64,000 nucleotides of DNA from Mesorhizobium ciceri biovar biserrulae WSM1271. Lineage in GTDB: Bacteria > Pseudomonadota > Alphaproteobacteria > Rhizobiales > Rhizobiaceae. The stretch's first letter is position 1. Every line of letters starts with the position of its first letter. The stretch lies in assembly GCF_000185905.1 (NCBI RefSeq), contig NC_014923.1:5851501-5915500 (forward strand). Reading direction: 5' to 3'. The position numbers and the translations under genes are program-made. The notes below the pieces were generated by a model, which worked only from the letters and a program-made list of their open reading frames with translations, did no database searches and had not been told where the DNA came from. Shown piece after piece: positions 34,824 through 44,149 of the stretch.

Positions 34824-35993
34824 TCATGCTGAGGCGGCTCTTGCGCGCAAACCTGCTTGAACCTCCTCGCGGACAGCCTCGGTATGAGCGCCAAGAGCCG
34901 GAACGGGGCGCAGCAACGGGCGCTCAGAGTTGAAGATCGCCGCCGGCGCTATCGTCTCGATGGTTCCTTCGGGTGTTCCGACCTGCACCTTGCGAATGTG
35001 TGGGTGCGTTGAAACATCCGCGACTTCGTTCAGTCGGCCATATGCCAACCCGGCCGCCTCGAGCTCCCGCATCGCTTCATGGCAGGATAGTTCGGAAAAC
35101 CGCCGTTCAATGATCTTATCAAGTTGCGCACGGTGACCGAGGCGCTCCATATTATCGGCGAAACCAGGTGTGCGTATAAGCGCCGGCTGCTTAAGAAATT
35201 TCTCGCAGAAATTTACCCATTCCCGGTCATTCTGAACCGAAAAGATGACCTCTTTGCCGTCGGCACAACGGTAAGCGCCATACGGCGCCAGCGACGGGTG
35301 TTTCACGCCGGCGCGTACCGTATGGTAGCCGCTATAGTCGTTTTGCAGAACCGGCACGTTCATCCAGTCGGCGATTGCATCGAACAGTGACACCTGGATG
35401 CTGGTGCCTTCACCGGTGACCTCGCGATGATAGAGGGCCTGAAGAATGGCGCTATGTGCTGTCATGCCTGCCGAGATGTCGCAAACCGACACACCCACAC
35501 GGGCGGGCCCCTGTTGCGTCCCGGTGATCGCACACAGACCAGTTTCGGCCTGGACGATGAGATCATAAGCCTTCAAGTGGGAATACGGCCCCTGCTCTCC
35601 GAAACCAGAGATATCGCAGGTGATCAGCCGTGGAAAACGCCGACGTAGATCCGCAGACCCGAAACCCAATTTTTCAATACTGCCCGGCTTCAGATTTTGG
35701 ATCAATACGTCGGCACCGGCAATGAGCGTGTCCAGGACGGCGCGGTCCGCCTCAGATCTCAAGTCCAGACAGACCGACTCCTTACCCCGGTTGAGCCAGA
35801 CGAAGTAGGCGCTCTGACCCCGCACCAACTTGTCGTAGTTTCTGGCAAAATCCCCTTCGGGCCTCTCGATCTTGATCACCCGGGCGCCGGCGTCAGCAAG
35901 GCGAGACGAAGCGTAAGGCGCAGCAACCGCCTGCTCCACGGCAACGACTGTGATCCCCTCAAGAGACTTCTGCATGCGACACCGTGTTTTCAT
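34824..35993 (-). CDS. CaiB/BaiF family CoA-transferase
   Basis: 389 residues of the interlocked CoA-transferase family (class III). The catalytic aspartate is Asp144 in KAYDLIVQAE, and the conserved VIKIERPEGD, NLKPGS and VSLFDAIADW blocks are present. Family members move CoA from succinyl-CoA to citramalate, mesaconate, itaconate and similar acids. The gene overlaps the methylaspartate ammonia-lyase stop by ATGA, so it is made together with it; this points to (S)-citramalate or mesaconate as the acceptor. Position and family support the role, but the acceptor itself cannot be read from the sequence. Confidence 0.85.
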   Translation of the reverse strand: MKTRCRMQKSLEGITVVAVEQAVAAPYASSRLADAGARVIKIERPEGDFARNYDKLVRGQSAYFVWLNRGKESVCLDLRSEADRAVLDTLIAGADVLIQNLKPGSIEKLGFGSADLRRRFPRLITCDISGFGEQGPYSHLKAYDLIVQAETGLCAITGTQQGPARVGVSVCDISAGMTAHSAILQALYHREVTGEGTSIQVSLFDAIADWMNVPVLQNDYSGYHTVRAGVKHPSLAPYGAYRCADGKEVIFSVQNDREWVNFCEKFLKQPALIRTPGFADNMERLGHRAQLDKIIERRFSELSCHEAMRELEAAGLAYGRLNEVADVSTHPHIRKVQVGTPEGTIETIAPAAIFNSERPLLRPVPALGAHTEAVREEVQAGLRARAASA

Positions 35994-37243
35994 CCAACGT
36001 TATCGGCTTGAACTCGACGACGGTTCAGTATCGCCAGCAATCGGTTCTGTTCGTTCCCGACGATGGAAAATCCCTCGTCGACCCCCATTCCCGGCTTTGC
36101 GAGCATCATGTCGGCCTGGGTCGCTACCGAAATGTGCACTGAAGCCTGGGCGGAGAGATCTGTCTCGGTACAACTTCCTCCGACATACGCTCCGACCCTG
36201 TTTTCCTTGCAGATGAGAACTGCGCGGGCCGTATCGGCGATTGAGCCTACGTCTGGCGTCTTGATTTGGACCAGATGCGTAGCCTTCGCTTCGGCAAAGA
36301 GCCGAATATCCTCAAGCGTATTGCATCTCTCGTCCACGACAATGCGGGCTCTGGAACCGCGGTTGTCCAAAATCGACACGATCTCCGCGTAGTTCTCAAT
36401 TTGCGCTTGAGTCGAACCAAAATCCGCAGGAGACTCGACATTGAGCGCGAAACCCGGAACGCTCTCGGCAACCCTGCAGATAAAGTCGGCGATCCGTTGC
36501 GGCTCCAAGCCGATTTCGAGGCCGATCCAGCCATATACATCGAAATGCAGCACCGGATGATACCCCGGGAGACCGATTTGGCGCGTACGCGTTGCAACCC
36601 ACTTCACGAAATCCATGAACGTCTGGCCGTCGGTGCCGAATTTCTGCCGAGAGTTGATAAGGCCGTGGGGAAGAATGTCCACGCCTTTCAAGATCATTCT
36701 GTCAACGTTGATTTCGCGAGCATCGCCGCTCTGGCAGTAAATTGGGACGCGGCACGTGGGTAGCGGCAGATCAAACTCGGCGCATACGATCTCCGCCATT
36801 GTCTTGCGCTGAAGGTGGGCGGCTGCGCGAAGAAGCGCTTGGCTCACGCCATATTCAATAGCCAGAGGTATCCGCAAATGCTCGACGGATTCAAAAACCC
36901 TCGTGCAAGAATCAATAAACCGAGAGGCATCGACATCAAAAAGCCTCGGCGCGACGACGCATGACGTTAGATCTGAGATTTGGTTAGTGTCGAACAGAGG
37001 ATCGCGTCCACCGGCACCAGCGTACTGGACGTTCATCATGTCACCCCAAACAACGGTCTCGTCCGCAAGGACGAGCCCGATGCTGAGCGAAGATGCCGGA
37101 ATACGAATGGACTTGAACCCGGGGGTCGTCGGTGCGCCGACATACATAAAGCCGTCCTGGATTGCGCCGGACCTAATGGCTTCCTGATCGTCATAGAAAA
37201 ATGCGCCGTTGCCAGGCGCTAGCAGGACATCTTTGATCTGCAC
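35990..37243 (-). CDS. Methylaspartate ammonia-lyase
   Basis: 417 residues from a GTG start at 37243. The sequence fits 3-methylaspartate ammonia-lyase of the enolase superfamily: QDVL-like start (QIKDVLLAPGNGAFFYDD), MNVQYAGAGGRDPLF, LHFDVYGWIGLEIG, a catalytic lysine region VQIKTPDVGSI and YVGGSCTETDLSA near the end. It removes ammonia from (2S,3S)-3-methylaspartate to give mesaconate. No B12-dependent glutamate mutase is in the window, so the methylaspartate source is outside or different. First gene of a leftward operon with the CoA-transferase, and preceded by a sigma-54-like element. Confidence 0.85.
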   Translation of the reverse strand: MQIKDVLLAPGNGAFFYDDQEAIRSGAIQDGFMYVGAPTTPGFKSIRIPASSLSIGLVLADETVVWGDMMNVQYAGAGGRDPLFDTNQISDLTSCVVAPRLFDVDASRFIDSCTRVFESVEHLRIPLAIEYGVSQALLRAAAHLQRKTMAEIVCAEFDLPLPTCRVPIYCQSGDAREINVDRMILKGVDILPHGLINSRQKFGTDGQTFMDFVKWVATRTRQIGLPGYHPVLHFDVYGWIGLEIGLEPQRIADFICRVAESVPGFALNVESPADFGSTQAQIENYAEIVSILDNRGSRARIVVDERCNTLEDIRLFAEAKATHLVQIKTPDVGSIADTARAVLICKENRVGAYVGGSCTETDLSAQASVHISVATQADMMLAKPGMGVDEGFSIVGNEQNRLLAILNRRRVQADNVG

Positions 37244-37301
37244 TTCGTTTCGCTCGATTCATTCCAGAGCCATTGACGGGCGACGCACTTCCACGGCTAC
37301 C

Positions 37302-37317
37302 TGCCAACTATGTGCCA
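37302..37317 (-). promoter_or_regulatory. Possible sigma-54 promoter of the methylaspartate operon
   Basis: The minus strand reads TGGCACATAGTTGGCA with GG-N10-GC spacing, 59 nt before the GTG. The nearest activator-like site (37345-37365) has TGT-N10-ACC, one mismatch. It is weaker than the other promoters of this type in the window. Confidence 0.4.
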
Positions 37318-37439
37318 TTTAGCGTTGGGTTCGCCAATATAATGTCCAGGACGGAACCATCGCGTTTTGAGATGACCGGCACCTTCCTGGCCTGCCCGAT
37401 CGTCCCTGAGGTATGGCTTTCGACGCGATGGCGGAGCGA

Positions 37440-37560
37440 AGATATGGCCAGAAAGAGACACAGTGCGGACGACCCGAGGTCCGTTCCCGCCATTTGGCAA
37501 CTTCTTCTGGTTGATGCCCCAGGGCTTCGCCAGCGCTCTCAGTCTCTCTTGATGAGGTGG
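37440..37560 (-). mobile_element. IS481-like transposase, N-terminal fragment (site of an IS110 insertion)
   Basis: The minus strand reads LRALAKPWGINQKKLPN, a variant of LRKLSKRYGINPKTVAKW in the second element at 40398-41145. It is cut at the same point, next to an IS110-type element on its right. Confidence 0.5.
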
Positions 37561-38243
37561 ACAGGCGCTCGTAACGGCATCATCCTCGTGAGAGGCGTGC
37601 CAAGATGGCTGCTGTCGAGCACTCATCTGGGGGAAACCGTCCATGAGCAATATTAACACCGATCTCAGTGCTGTTGCCACTATTGGCCTCGATCGGCCTC
37701 GATCTGGCCAAGCATGCCTTCCAGGTTCAGGCGATCGATGCCGCAGGCAGCGTCCTCACGACCCGGGCGCTGCGGCGGAAGGATGTTTTGACGGTTCTTC
37801 GAACCCTTGCCGTGCTGCCTCATTGGCTTGGACGCGTGTGGCTCGGCCCATCACTGGCTCGCGAACTCATGAAGTTCGGCCATGACGTGCGGCTGATGCC
37901 GCCAGCCTATGTGTAGGCTTACGTGCGTCGCCAGAAGAACGATGGCTGATGCAGCAGCCATCTGCCAGGCGGTGACAGCGCCCTTCGATGCGTTTCGTGC
38001 CGATGCGATCGGTCGGGAACCAGGCGGCGCTCATGCATCAAAAGGTACTCGTACTTGGTTGCCCAACGCACCCAACTGCTCAATACCCCTTCGCAGCCAT
38101 CTGGCCGAAATCGGGATTATCTCAGCCCAGCGACCGAACAACGCGCGCGCCTTGGATACCCTCGTCACCGAGGGCAACGACATGATCCGGCGACAGTGCG
38201 TTCGGCATTGTTGCCGTTGGTGCGCCAACTGAGCGAACTAGCT
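37561..38243 (+). mobile_element. IS110-family element, truncated copy 1
   Basis: The left end and the transposase start (37643) are nearly identical to those of the intact copy at 41150-42281 (same NINTDLSAV start, GHDVRLMPPAYV in another frame), but the frame is broken and the right half is replaced by another IS at about 38243. Confidence 0.8.
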
Positions 38244-38600
38244 GTGAGCTTTCAGTAGGTTGTCCATCCGGTCCAAGCCGGGAAAGCTGAGGTTGTCGAA
38301 GCTTCAGTGATTCTCGGAGGACCGAATGAACATCCATCAGAACGCCCGTCTGACGCCGCTGCGTCGAGAGGAGATAGCCCGCGACGTTGTTGAAGGCTGT
38401 CTTTCCAAAGCCGATGCGGCGCGAACATACGGGGTGGTGGCGCGCTGGGTGGAGCGCTTCCGGGTCGAGGGAAGCGCCGGCATGATCGACCGTTCCTCGC
38501 GGCCCAAAACAAGCCCCGAAGCAAACCGAAGTCCGGCACGTCCTCTCTTCATCCTCCGTCCCGCGAAGGACATTCATCCGCCCCTGTCGAATCTCGTTAT
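38244..38600 (+). mobile_element. IS481-family transposase, N-terminal fragment
   Basis: A fresh element starts at about 38244. The gene begins at 38326 (GGAGG before ATG) with NIHQNARLTPLRREEIARDV, VEGCLSKADAARTYGV and AGMIDRSSRP, the helix-turn-helix region of IS481 transposases. It breaks off after about 75 codons. Confidence 0.75.
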
Positions 38601-38671
38601 CGGATGTTCTCCCTTTCGTTTGGTGGACCGGCTATATCACCGCCGTCGCTTCCTCTCGCGCCCAGCGGAAC
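38601..38671. other. Spacer between IS fragments
   Basis: No feature seen. Confidence 0.3.
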
Positions 38672-39270
38672 TCACTGCCATCGGACCATATATTCTGTGC
38701 ATGATGAGGCTAATCTGCGAGCAAGGGCAACGGTCGCTCTTTGTCGGCCCCGGCGCTTAGCGACGTTCATCGCCCGAGCTTTCAGCCATGACCACTTTTT
38801 CACCACCGTCAGCAAGACTTGCGCGGCTTCATAAAGTCGCGTTCGCATCATGGAGTCACCGCACAGGGAAACACGTCCCGACGCGATTGTCCTCGCCTGA
38901 TTGATGCAGCGCGGCGTTAACCCAAGAGCCGGCCTACGGCCTTCGCATTCTTGAAGTGGGCAGGAATGTCGACTGTAGCCTTGAAAGCCAGCGCAACGAC
39001 AGGTCTGCGCCTTGAGAAAGGCCTTCGCATGACGGGTTTCGACGCAGATGCAGGTAGTCCGGCTCCCGCCAGACCACTGAACAACCATTGTGATAAGGGA
39101 GCAGCTTCAAGCCCGATCCGGGCCAAATTCCAGGCGGGGTTCTTCAACGCCTCAACAAGATCGTCCGGATGGCTCGCGACCTTCATCTCTCGGCAAATGC
39201 GGCCTCCTTCATCCACGATGCAAACGGCCGTCTCTTTCACGGAGACGTCCAGTCCGGCATAATGCTTCAT
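38672..39270 (-). mobile_element. IS110-family transposase remnant (leftward)
   Basis: Starts MKHYAGLDVSVKETAVCIVD with the first catalytic aspartate, continues LEAAPLSQWLFSGL, then after a frameshift and an internal deletion shows the C-terminal part (LGLTPRCINQAR, MRTRLYEAAQVLLT, SWLKARAMNVAKRRG). Not functional. It lies back to back with the next element. Confidence 0.75.
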
Positions 39271-39495
39271 GCTGCGCTTGCTTTCCTGATGCTTGTGGCT
39301 GTTCACGCAGACCACGTTTTATCATCAGCTCGAAGCGCAGCACCTCAAACATCCGTTCAAGACGTGGGGCTAGCCGAATACATGGGGTAATCGGTTTCCC
39401 AAGTCTTAGCTATGGAAGTGGGTGGCTGTTCCCCGACAGGATGGAATACGGGCTCACGATTCGCACCGGGCCCAGGCATCTCAGGGAGAACAGCC

Positions 39496-40330
39496 ATGGA
39501 AGACTATATCGGCCTCGATGTTTCGATGAAAGAGACAGCGGTTTCCATTCGACGTGAAGGCAAGCGCGTCTGGCGTGGGAGGTGCGCCTCTGATCCAAAG
39601 GTCATTGCCGAGCTTGTCCGCAAGCGGGCGCCGGCCGCAAAGCGCGTCGTGTTCTATCGGTGTGGTTCTATCATGCGCTGCGCGCAGAGGGTTTGCAGGC
39701 GATCTGCATCGATGCTCGTCATGCCAAAGCAGCGCTCGACATGGCCGCGAACAAAACCGACGCGAACGATGCCGACGGTTTGGCGCATCTTGCAGAAGTA
39801 GGGTTCTTTCGTGAGTGCGAGTGAAAGGCTTCGACAGCATGCTGACGCGCGCGCTCGTTGCGGCACGCACCAGGCTGGTCAGGATCACGACCGAACTCTC
39901 AAACCAGATCCGAGGGCTCATGAAGACATTCGGACTGCTTGTTCCCGCCGGCAAAGGAAGCACCTTCGAGAGGAAAGTCCGCAATCTCCTTGTCGACCAG
40001 GACGGCCTCCTATCGTGCTGCCGAGGCTGGAAGCCTGGCGCAACATGCGCGTTCGGGCCGCGGAACTCGGGCGTCAGCTTGTCGCTGGTGCGCGTCAAGG
40101 CCGAGCGTGTCAAATACTCGTGTCGATCGCCGGTGTCGGCGCAATCACCGCGACTTCGTTCGTGACCGCATTGAGGAGCCGGACAACTTCAAGAAATCTC
40201 GCCTCGTCGGCGCCTGGCTTGGACTGACGACCCGACGATACCAATCGGGAGAGGTCGACTATGATGGCCACATATCCCGGCGGGGCGATCATCATTTGCG
40301 AGGGCTTCTCTACGAAGCTGCGACGTCATC
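39496..40330 (+). mobile_element. IS110-family transposase remnant (rightward)
   Basis: Related to the element at 38672-39270 but running the other way. Readable parts are MEDYIGLDVSMKETAVSIR, ICIDARHAKAALDMAANKTD, FDSMLTRALVAARTRLV and GLTTRRYQSGEVDYDGHISRRG, spread over three frames. It is cut off near 40330. Confidence 0.75.
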
Positions 40331-40397
40331 CTAACCCGCAGCTGCGCCGACAGCAGCCTGCGAACATGGGGTCTAAAACTCCGGGAGAGGAACGCAG

Positions 40398-41145
40398 TTA
40401 GTCGTGATCGTCGTAGTGGAAACGCTTGACCGTAGCGTCCTTGATGGTGCGGTTCATGCGCTCGACCTGGCCGTTGGTCCAAGGATGCTTTGGCTTTGTG
40501 GTTCGATGTTCGATATCGTTCCTGGCGCAGGCGAGTTCGAAGGCATGAGCCCGGAATATCTCGCCATTTGCGATCGCTTCCTTGATCAGTGGAACGGCCG
40601 AACCGCCAGCTCCTGGCGTGGTGAACTGTATGCCGTTGTCGGTGAGCAGGATCTTGTAAGGGACGGCGGCGATCAGGCGGAGCAGAAACTCTTTGGAAAT
40701 GGCTGTCGGAGCCTTCTCGTGCAGTTCGACGAAGGCAAATTTCGAGGTCCGGTCGATGGCGACGAACATGTGTAGCTTGCCCTGCTCGGTTCGGACCTCC
40801 GCGATATCAACGTGGAAGAAGCCGATCGGATAGGCCTTGGACTTCTTCTTCGCCGGCCTGTCGCCTTCGACATCCGGCAATCGGCCGATGCCGTGGCGCT
40901 GCAGACAGCGGTGCAATGAAGAACGTGTCAGATGCGGGATTGTCGGCTGCAATGCGTAGAGGCAATCATCGAGCGGCAGCAGCGTGTGCCGGCGGAAGGC
41001 CACAACGACAGCCTCTTCCTCGACAGACAGAATCGTCGATCTCGGCTCCCTGGGGCCGGTGATCGGCGGTCGAACTCCGCTTCTTCCACTTAGCGACCGT
41101 CTTAGGATTGATGCCGTAGCGCTTCGAAAGCTTCCTCAGGCTCGC
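40398..41145 (-). mobile_element. IS481-family transposase, truncated and frameshifted
   Basis: Minus-strand reading gives the N-terminal HTH (LRKLSKRYGINPKTVAKW) near 41130, then, in another frame from about 41003, the DDE integrase core: FFHVDIAEVRTEQGKLHMFV, ILLTDNGIQFT and HRTTKPKHPWTNGQVERMN. It stops early at 40398. A short piece of a similar element lies at 54861. Confidence 0.8.
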
Positions 41146-41240
41146 TTGATGGGATGGACGGCGCCCGCAACGGCATCATCCTCGTGAGAGGCGTGCCAAG
41201 ATGGCTGCTGTCGAGCACTCATCTGGAAGGAGCACCGTCC

Positions 41241-42281
41241 ATGGGCAATATTAACACCGATCTCAGCGCTGTCGTTACCGTTTGCCTCGATCTGGCCAAG
41301 CACGTATTCCAGGTTCACGCGATCGACGCCGCCGGCCGTGTCGTCACGACCCGCGCGCTGCGGCGGAAGGATGTTCTGGCATTCTTCGAATGCCTGCCAT
41401 GCTGCCTCATTGGCTTGGAAACGTGTGGGTCGGCCCATCACTGGGCTCGCGAACTCATGAAGTTCGGCCATGACGTGCGGCTGATGCCGCCAGCCTATGT
41501 GAAGGCTTACGTGCGTCGTCAGAAGAACGACGCTGCTGATGCAGCAGCGATCTGCGAGGCGGTGACGCGCCCGTCAATGCATTTTGTGCCGGTGCGATCG
41601 GTCGAGAACCAGGCGGCGCTCATGCATCACAAGGTCCGCGAACTTCTGGTGGCCCAGCGCACTCAGCTGCTCAATGCCCTTCGCAGCCATCTGGCCGAAA
41701 TCGGGATCATCGCCGCCCAGGGACCGAACAATGCGCGTGCCTTGGCTATCCTCGTCATCGAGGGCAACGACATGATCCCGGCGACGGTGCGTTCGGCACT
41801 ATTGCCGTTGGTGCGCCAACTGAGCGAACTCGATGCCGAGATCAGGCAGAGCGATCAGGCCATTCTGGCCCTCGCCAAGACCGATGAAACGGCACGCCGC
41901 CTGATGACCGTTCCCGGCATCGGCCCTGTTACTGCCTCCGCGCTTGCGGCGAGCGTCCAGGATATCTCGGCTTTCTCAGGCCCGCGCGAATTCGCCGCCT
42001 TCCTTGGGCTCACACCAAGGCAAAACTCCTCAGGCGGAAAGGAACGGCTGGGGCGTGTATCCAAGATGGGAAACCGATATCTGCGAAAGCTGCTCGTGGT
42101 GGGGGCTCATGCTGTTCTGTTCCATCGCAAGCGTTCCGGCGATGTGTTGAGAAACTGGGCGGATCGCCTGATGGAGACCAAGCCCTTCAGGCTTGTCGCC
42201 GTAGCGACCGCCAACAAACTCGCCCGTATTGCCTTCGCACTCATGCGCGACGAGACACATTATGTCGGCACGCCGGCGTAA
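41241..42281 (+). CDS. IS110-family transposase
   Basis: 346 residues with GGAAGGAG before the ATG. The N-terminal RuvC-like (DEDD) domain holds VCLDLAKHVFQVHAID with the first aspartate, LETCGSAHHWARE and KNDAADAAAICEA; the C-terminal transposase_20 domain has TVPGIGPVTASALAAS and FLGLTPRQNSSGGKERLG. IS110-type enzymes work with a structured bridge RNA encoded in the element ends. The gene looks intact, unlike copy 1 at 37643. Confidence 0.9.
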   Translation: MGNINTDLSAVVTVCLDLAKHVFQVHAIDAAGRVVTTRALRRKDVLAFFECLPCCLIGLETCGSAHHWARELMKFGHDVRLMPPAYVKAYVRRQKNDAADAAAICEAVTRPSMHFVPVRSVENQAALMHHKVRELLVAQRTQLLNALRSHLAEIGIIAAQGPNNARALAILVIEGNDMIPATVRSALLPLVRQLSELDAEIRQSDQAILALAKTDETARRLMTVPGIGPVTASALAASVQDISAFSGPREFAAFLGLTPRQNSSGGKERLGRVSKMGNRYLRKLLVVGAHAVLFHRKRSGDVLRNWADRLMETKPFRLVAVATANKLARIAFALMRDETHYVGTPA

Positions 42282-42331
42282 CAGGAGCATCGGCTAAGGC
42301 CGCCATCCGGAATCGAGGGTGACAATGACGT

Positions 42332-42408
42332 GATGGGGTGGTCGCGGGTGCGGTCATTAAACCGCAGCAACAGGCCGGAGACATGACCGCACCCGCGACC
42401 ACCCCATC
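42332..42408. repeat. 26-bp perfect inverted repeat after the IS110 transposase
   Basis: The arms 42332-42357 and 42383-42408 are exact reverse complements (starting GATGGGGTGG and ending CCACCCCATC) around a 25-nt loop. The hairpin would be very stable. It is either a transcription barrier at the IS end, part of the IS non-coding RNA, or terminal repeats of a small palindromic element. Confidence 0.8.
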
Positions 42409-42420
42409 GCCGAAAATAAA

Positions 42421-42697
42421 CCCTTGATCGGCGGGCGCCGTCCAGACATGACTATGCTGTATCGCTCGACGGATCGCCTCTGTCGTTGTGGCGCTCCCAT
42501 GCAGAATCTGGCCCATAGCGCATCCTTTGATCCGGACGACAATGATGAACCATCAAAGCCTGGGATCAAACACCTAGAGATAACACATCCAGCTCACCAC
42601 GGCGGGAGCCGGCGGCTCCGCCGTCCCGTTGACAGCATTCGGTTCGTCGGCCTGACACTGAGACACTTGAGCCCGAAGCGCAGCAGTTTGCTGAGCT
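42421..42697. other. Region with an unassigned open frame
   Basis: A plus-strand frame from 42424 (TMLYRSTDRLCRCGAPMQNL) runs into the acetyltransferase gene on the other strand. The CRCG part resembles a metal-binding loop, but no family is recognised. Confidence 0.25.
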
Positions 42698-43207
42698 TCA
42701 CTTTCGCGGACGGCGCAATTCAAAGAATTGATATTTCTTTCCATCAAATACAACCGGCCCAAGGTAGGAATAGCCCATTGGGGTTCTCGTTTTGAGCGCT
42801 CGTATATTCGTGGAGCGTACGAGAGAGACCAACCGATCGATAGATTGGGTTGCGAAGGCGAATTCGATCACCGGCTGAAGGCTTTCCGGCCCAATCCCCT
42901 GACCGCACCGGGCTCCGAACAGGAAGCATGCGGTTTGAATGTCGTTTTCACCGAAGCGGCGCAGCCCGGACTTGCCTACAAAGCGCAAATCGCCATTAGC
43001 CTTTCGTTCATAGACCATCCAGAATCCGTACCCGTGGGTCTCCCAGTCATGAAGATAGAGGGACAGCCAAGCATCAGACATTTCCCGGGTTGGCGGAATT
43101 CCCTCCATGAATTTGAATACCAGCGGATCACAGTGCAGACAATGCAGGGCCTCGGCGTCCCAAGTACGAACTGGGCGCATGAATAAACGTTCTGTTTCCA
43201 GATTCAT
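42698..43207 (-). CDS. GNAT-family N-acetyltransferase (RimJ/RimL-like)
   Basis: 169 residues from ATG 43207, with GGA 8 nt upstream. It starts NLETERLFMRPVRTWDAEAL, typical of RimJ/RimL-like enzymes, and continues YGFWMVYERKANGDLRFVG, a CoA-binding region with GARCGQGIGPESLQPVIEFAF, and an end of IRALKTRTPMGYSYLG. It would move an acetyl group from acetyl-CoA to an amino group of a protein or small molecule. A 37-residue frame with a good ribosome binding site and a NifA-like promoter lies upstream on the same strand, so the pair may form one operon. Confidence 0.8.
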   Translation of the reverse strand: MNLETERLFMRPVRTWDAEALHCLHCDPLVFKFMEGIPPTREMSDAWLSLYLHDWETHGYGFWMVYERKANGDLRFVGKSGLRRFGENDIQTACFLFGARCGQGIGPESLQPVIEFAFATQSIDRLVSLVRSTNIRALKTRTPMGYSYLGPVVFDGKKYQFFELRRPRK

Positions 43208-43329
43208 GTGAAATTCCATCCATTGGAGAGATGCGCCAGCAAAGACAGCCCAAGTCAAGGCGGGTAAGGGCGCGTAGCTGCGAATGAGGTGCGTACCTTC
43301 GAAGTAGCGCAAGATGGGGCCGTAAGCCT

Positions 43330-43443
43330 CTATCGATCTCTGACCACGCGTTCGCCGGTATTCGATTGCGCATCCCCGATAGCGTCGGCGGTTAAAAACG
43401 AGAGCACTCGTTCCGAATAGACTTGCAAATTGGTTTGAGACAA
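43330..43443 (-). CDS. Possible 37-residue peptide upstream of the acetyltransferase
   Basis: TTG start at 43443 preceded by AAGGAGAAGAC, a strong ribosome binding site. The peptide reads SQTNLQVYSERVLSFLTADA and ends IGDAQSNTGERVVRDR. No homologue is recognised. A NifA-like promoter (43484-43560) lies upstream with about 40 nt of leader. It may be the truncated start of a longer lost gene. Confidence 0.35.
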   Translation of the reverse strand: MSQTNLQVYSERVLSFLTADAIGDAQSNTGERVVRDR

Positions 43444-43483
43444 AGTCTTCTCCTTGGCCCGTGACGTTCTGCGAATACCGAAT

Positions 43484-43560
43484 ACATGTGCCGTGCCAAC
43501 CAGAAATCTATTTGAAAAATAACGGCATAGCTCCAATGCTGCTACGTTGTATGTCTGACA
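43484..43560 (-). promoter_or_regulatory. Degenerate NifA-type sigma-54 promoter
   Basis: The minus strand has TTGGCACGGCACATGT (43499 down to 43484; -12 is GT instead of GC) and, upstream, TGT-N10-ACG (43560 to 43545; one mismatch to ACA). Two mismatches together make activity uncertain. Confidence 0.4.
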
Positions 43561-43699
43561 TTGTCGGAAATGACGACGCAGAGCGTGTCGACTGCCCAGT
43601 GAATTCCGCTTGCTCTTCGTGGATTTGCCCACGCTGATCCTCATGCAGGTCTCGTTCGGCCGTGTCCTATATTGTGACCGGCCGATCAGGACACAGCTT

Positions 43700-44080
43700 G
43701 GGTTAAGTCTGTCGTAATTAATTGGCCTCATATCCGGCAGCCTTGAAGAAGTTTCTGCATCCACTTGGCTCGAACAGATGGCAGATATCGTCGCCGAGAG
43801 CTTCGCAGAGAGCGTCGAAAGTTCTGGCCGCCTTCTTTCGCAGCGCGCCTTGAGTTTTGAGTAGGCCAGCTCGATGGGTTGAGATCGGGCGATTATGGCG
43901 GCAGGAACAGGAGCCAGGCGCCCCATTGGCGAACCAGTTGAGCGGCGCCCTCGTTCTTTTAGAAGCCGAGATTGTCGAGAATGACGACGTCGACGGGCGA
44001 CAGTCGGGAGCGAGTTTCGACGCAGCGCTCGAAGATGGCGGCATTGGCCCGGAAACAGCCAGCCCTGCGGCTTCGTGACG
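43700..44080 (-). mobile_element. IS630-family transposase C-terminal remnant
   Basis: In several frames the minus strand gives [24 protein letters not shown]-like and [10 protein letters not shown], then [15 protein letters not shown] and [10 protein letters not shown] at the end: the DDE end of IS630 transposases. Frameshifts make it inactive. Confidence 0.7.
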
Positions 44081-44149
44081 CTTGATGGGTGGAGACTCCC
44101 GAGCGGATTCCTACGCCGCGCAAGCTGCCAACAATATTGAGCCCAGACT

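Larger units (their letters stand above)
41150..42420 (+). mobile_element. IS110-family insertion sequence with intact transposase, copy 2
   Basis: Transposase gene at 41241-42281, with about 90 nt of left end shared with copy 1 at 37561. It sits at the same point of an IS481-type gene as copy 1. The long inverted repeat at 42332-42408 lies just after the transposase and may be part of the right end. Exact ends cannot be fixed by eye. Confidence 0.7.
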
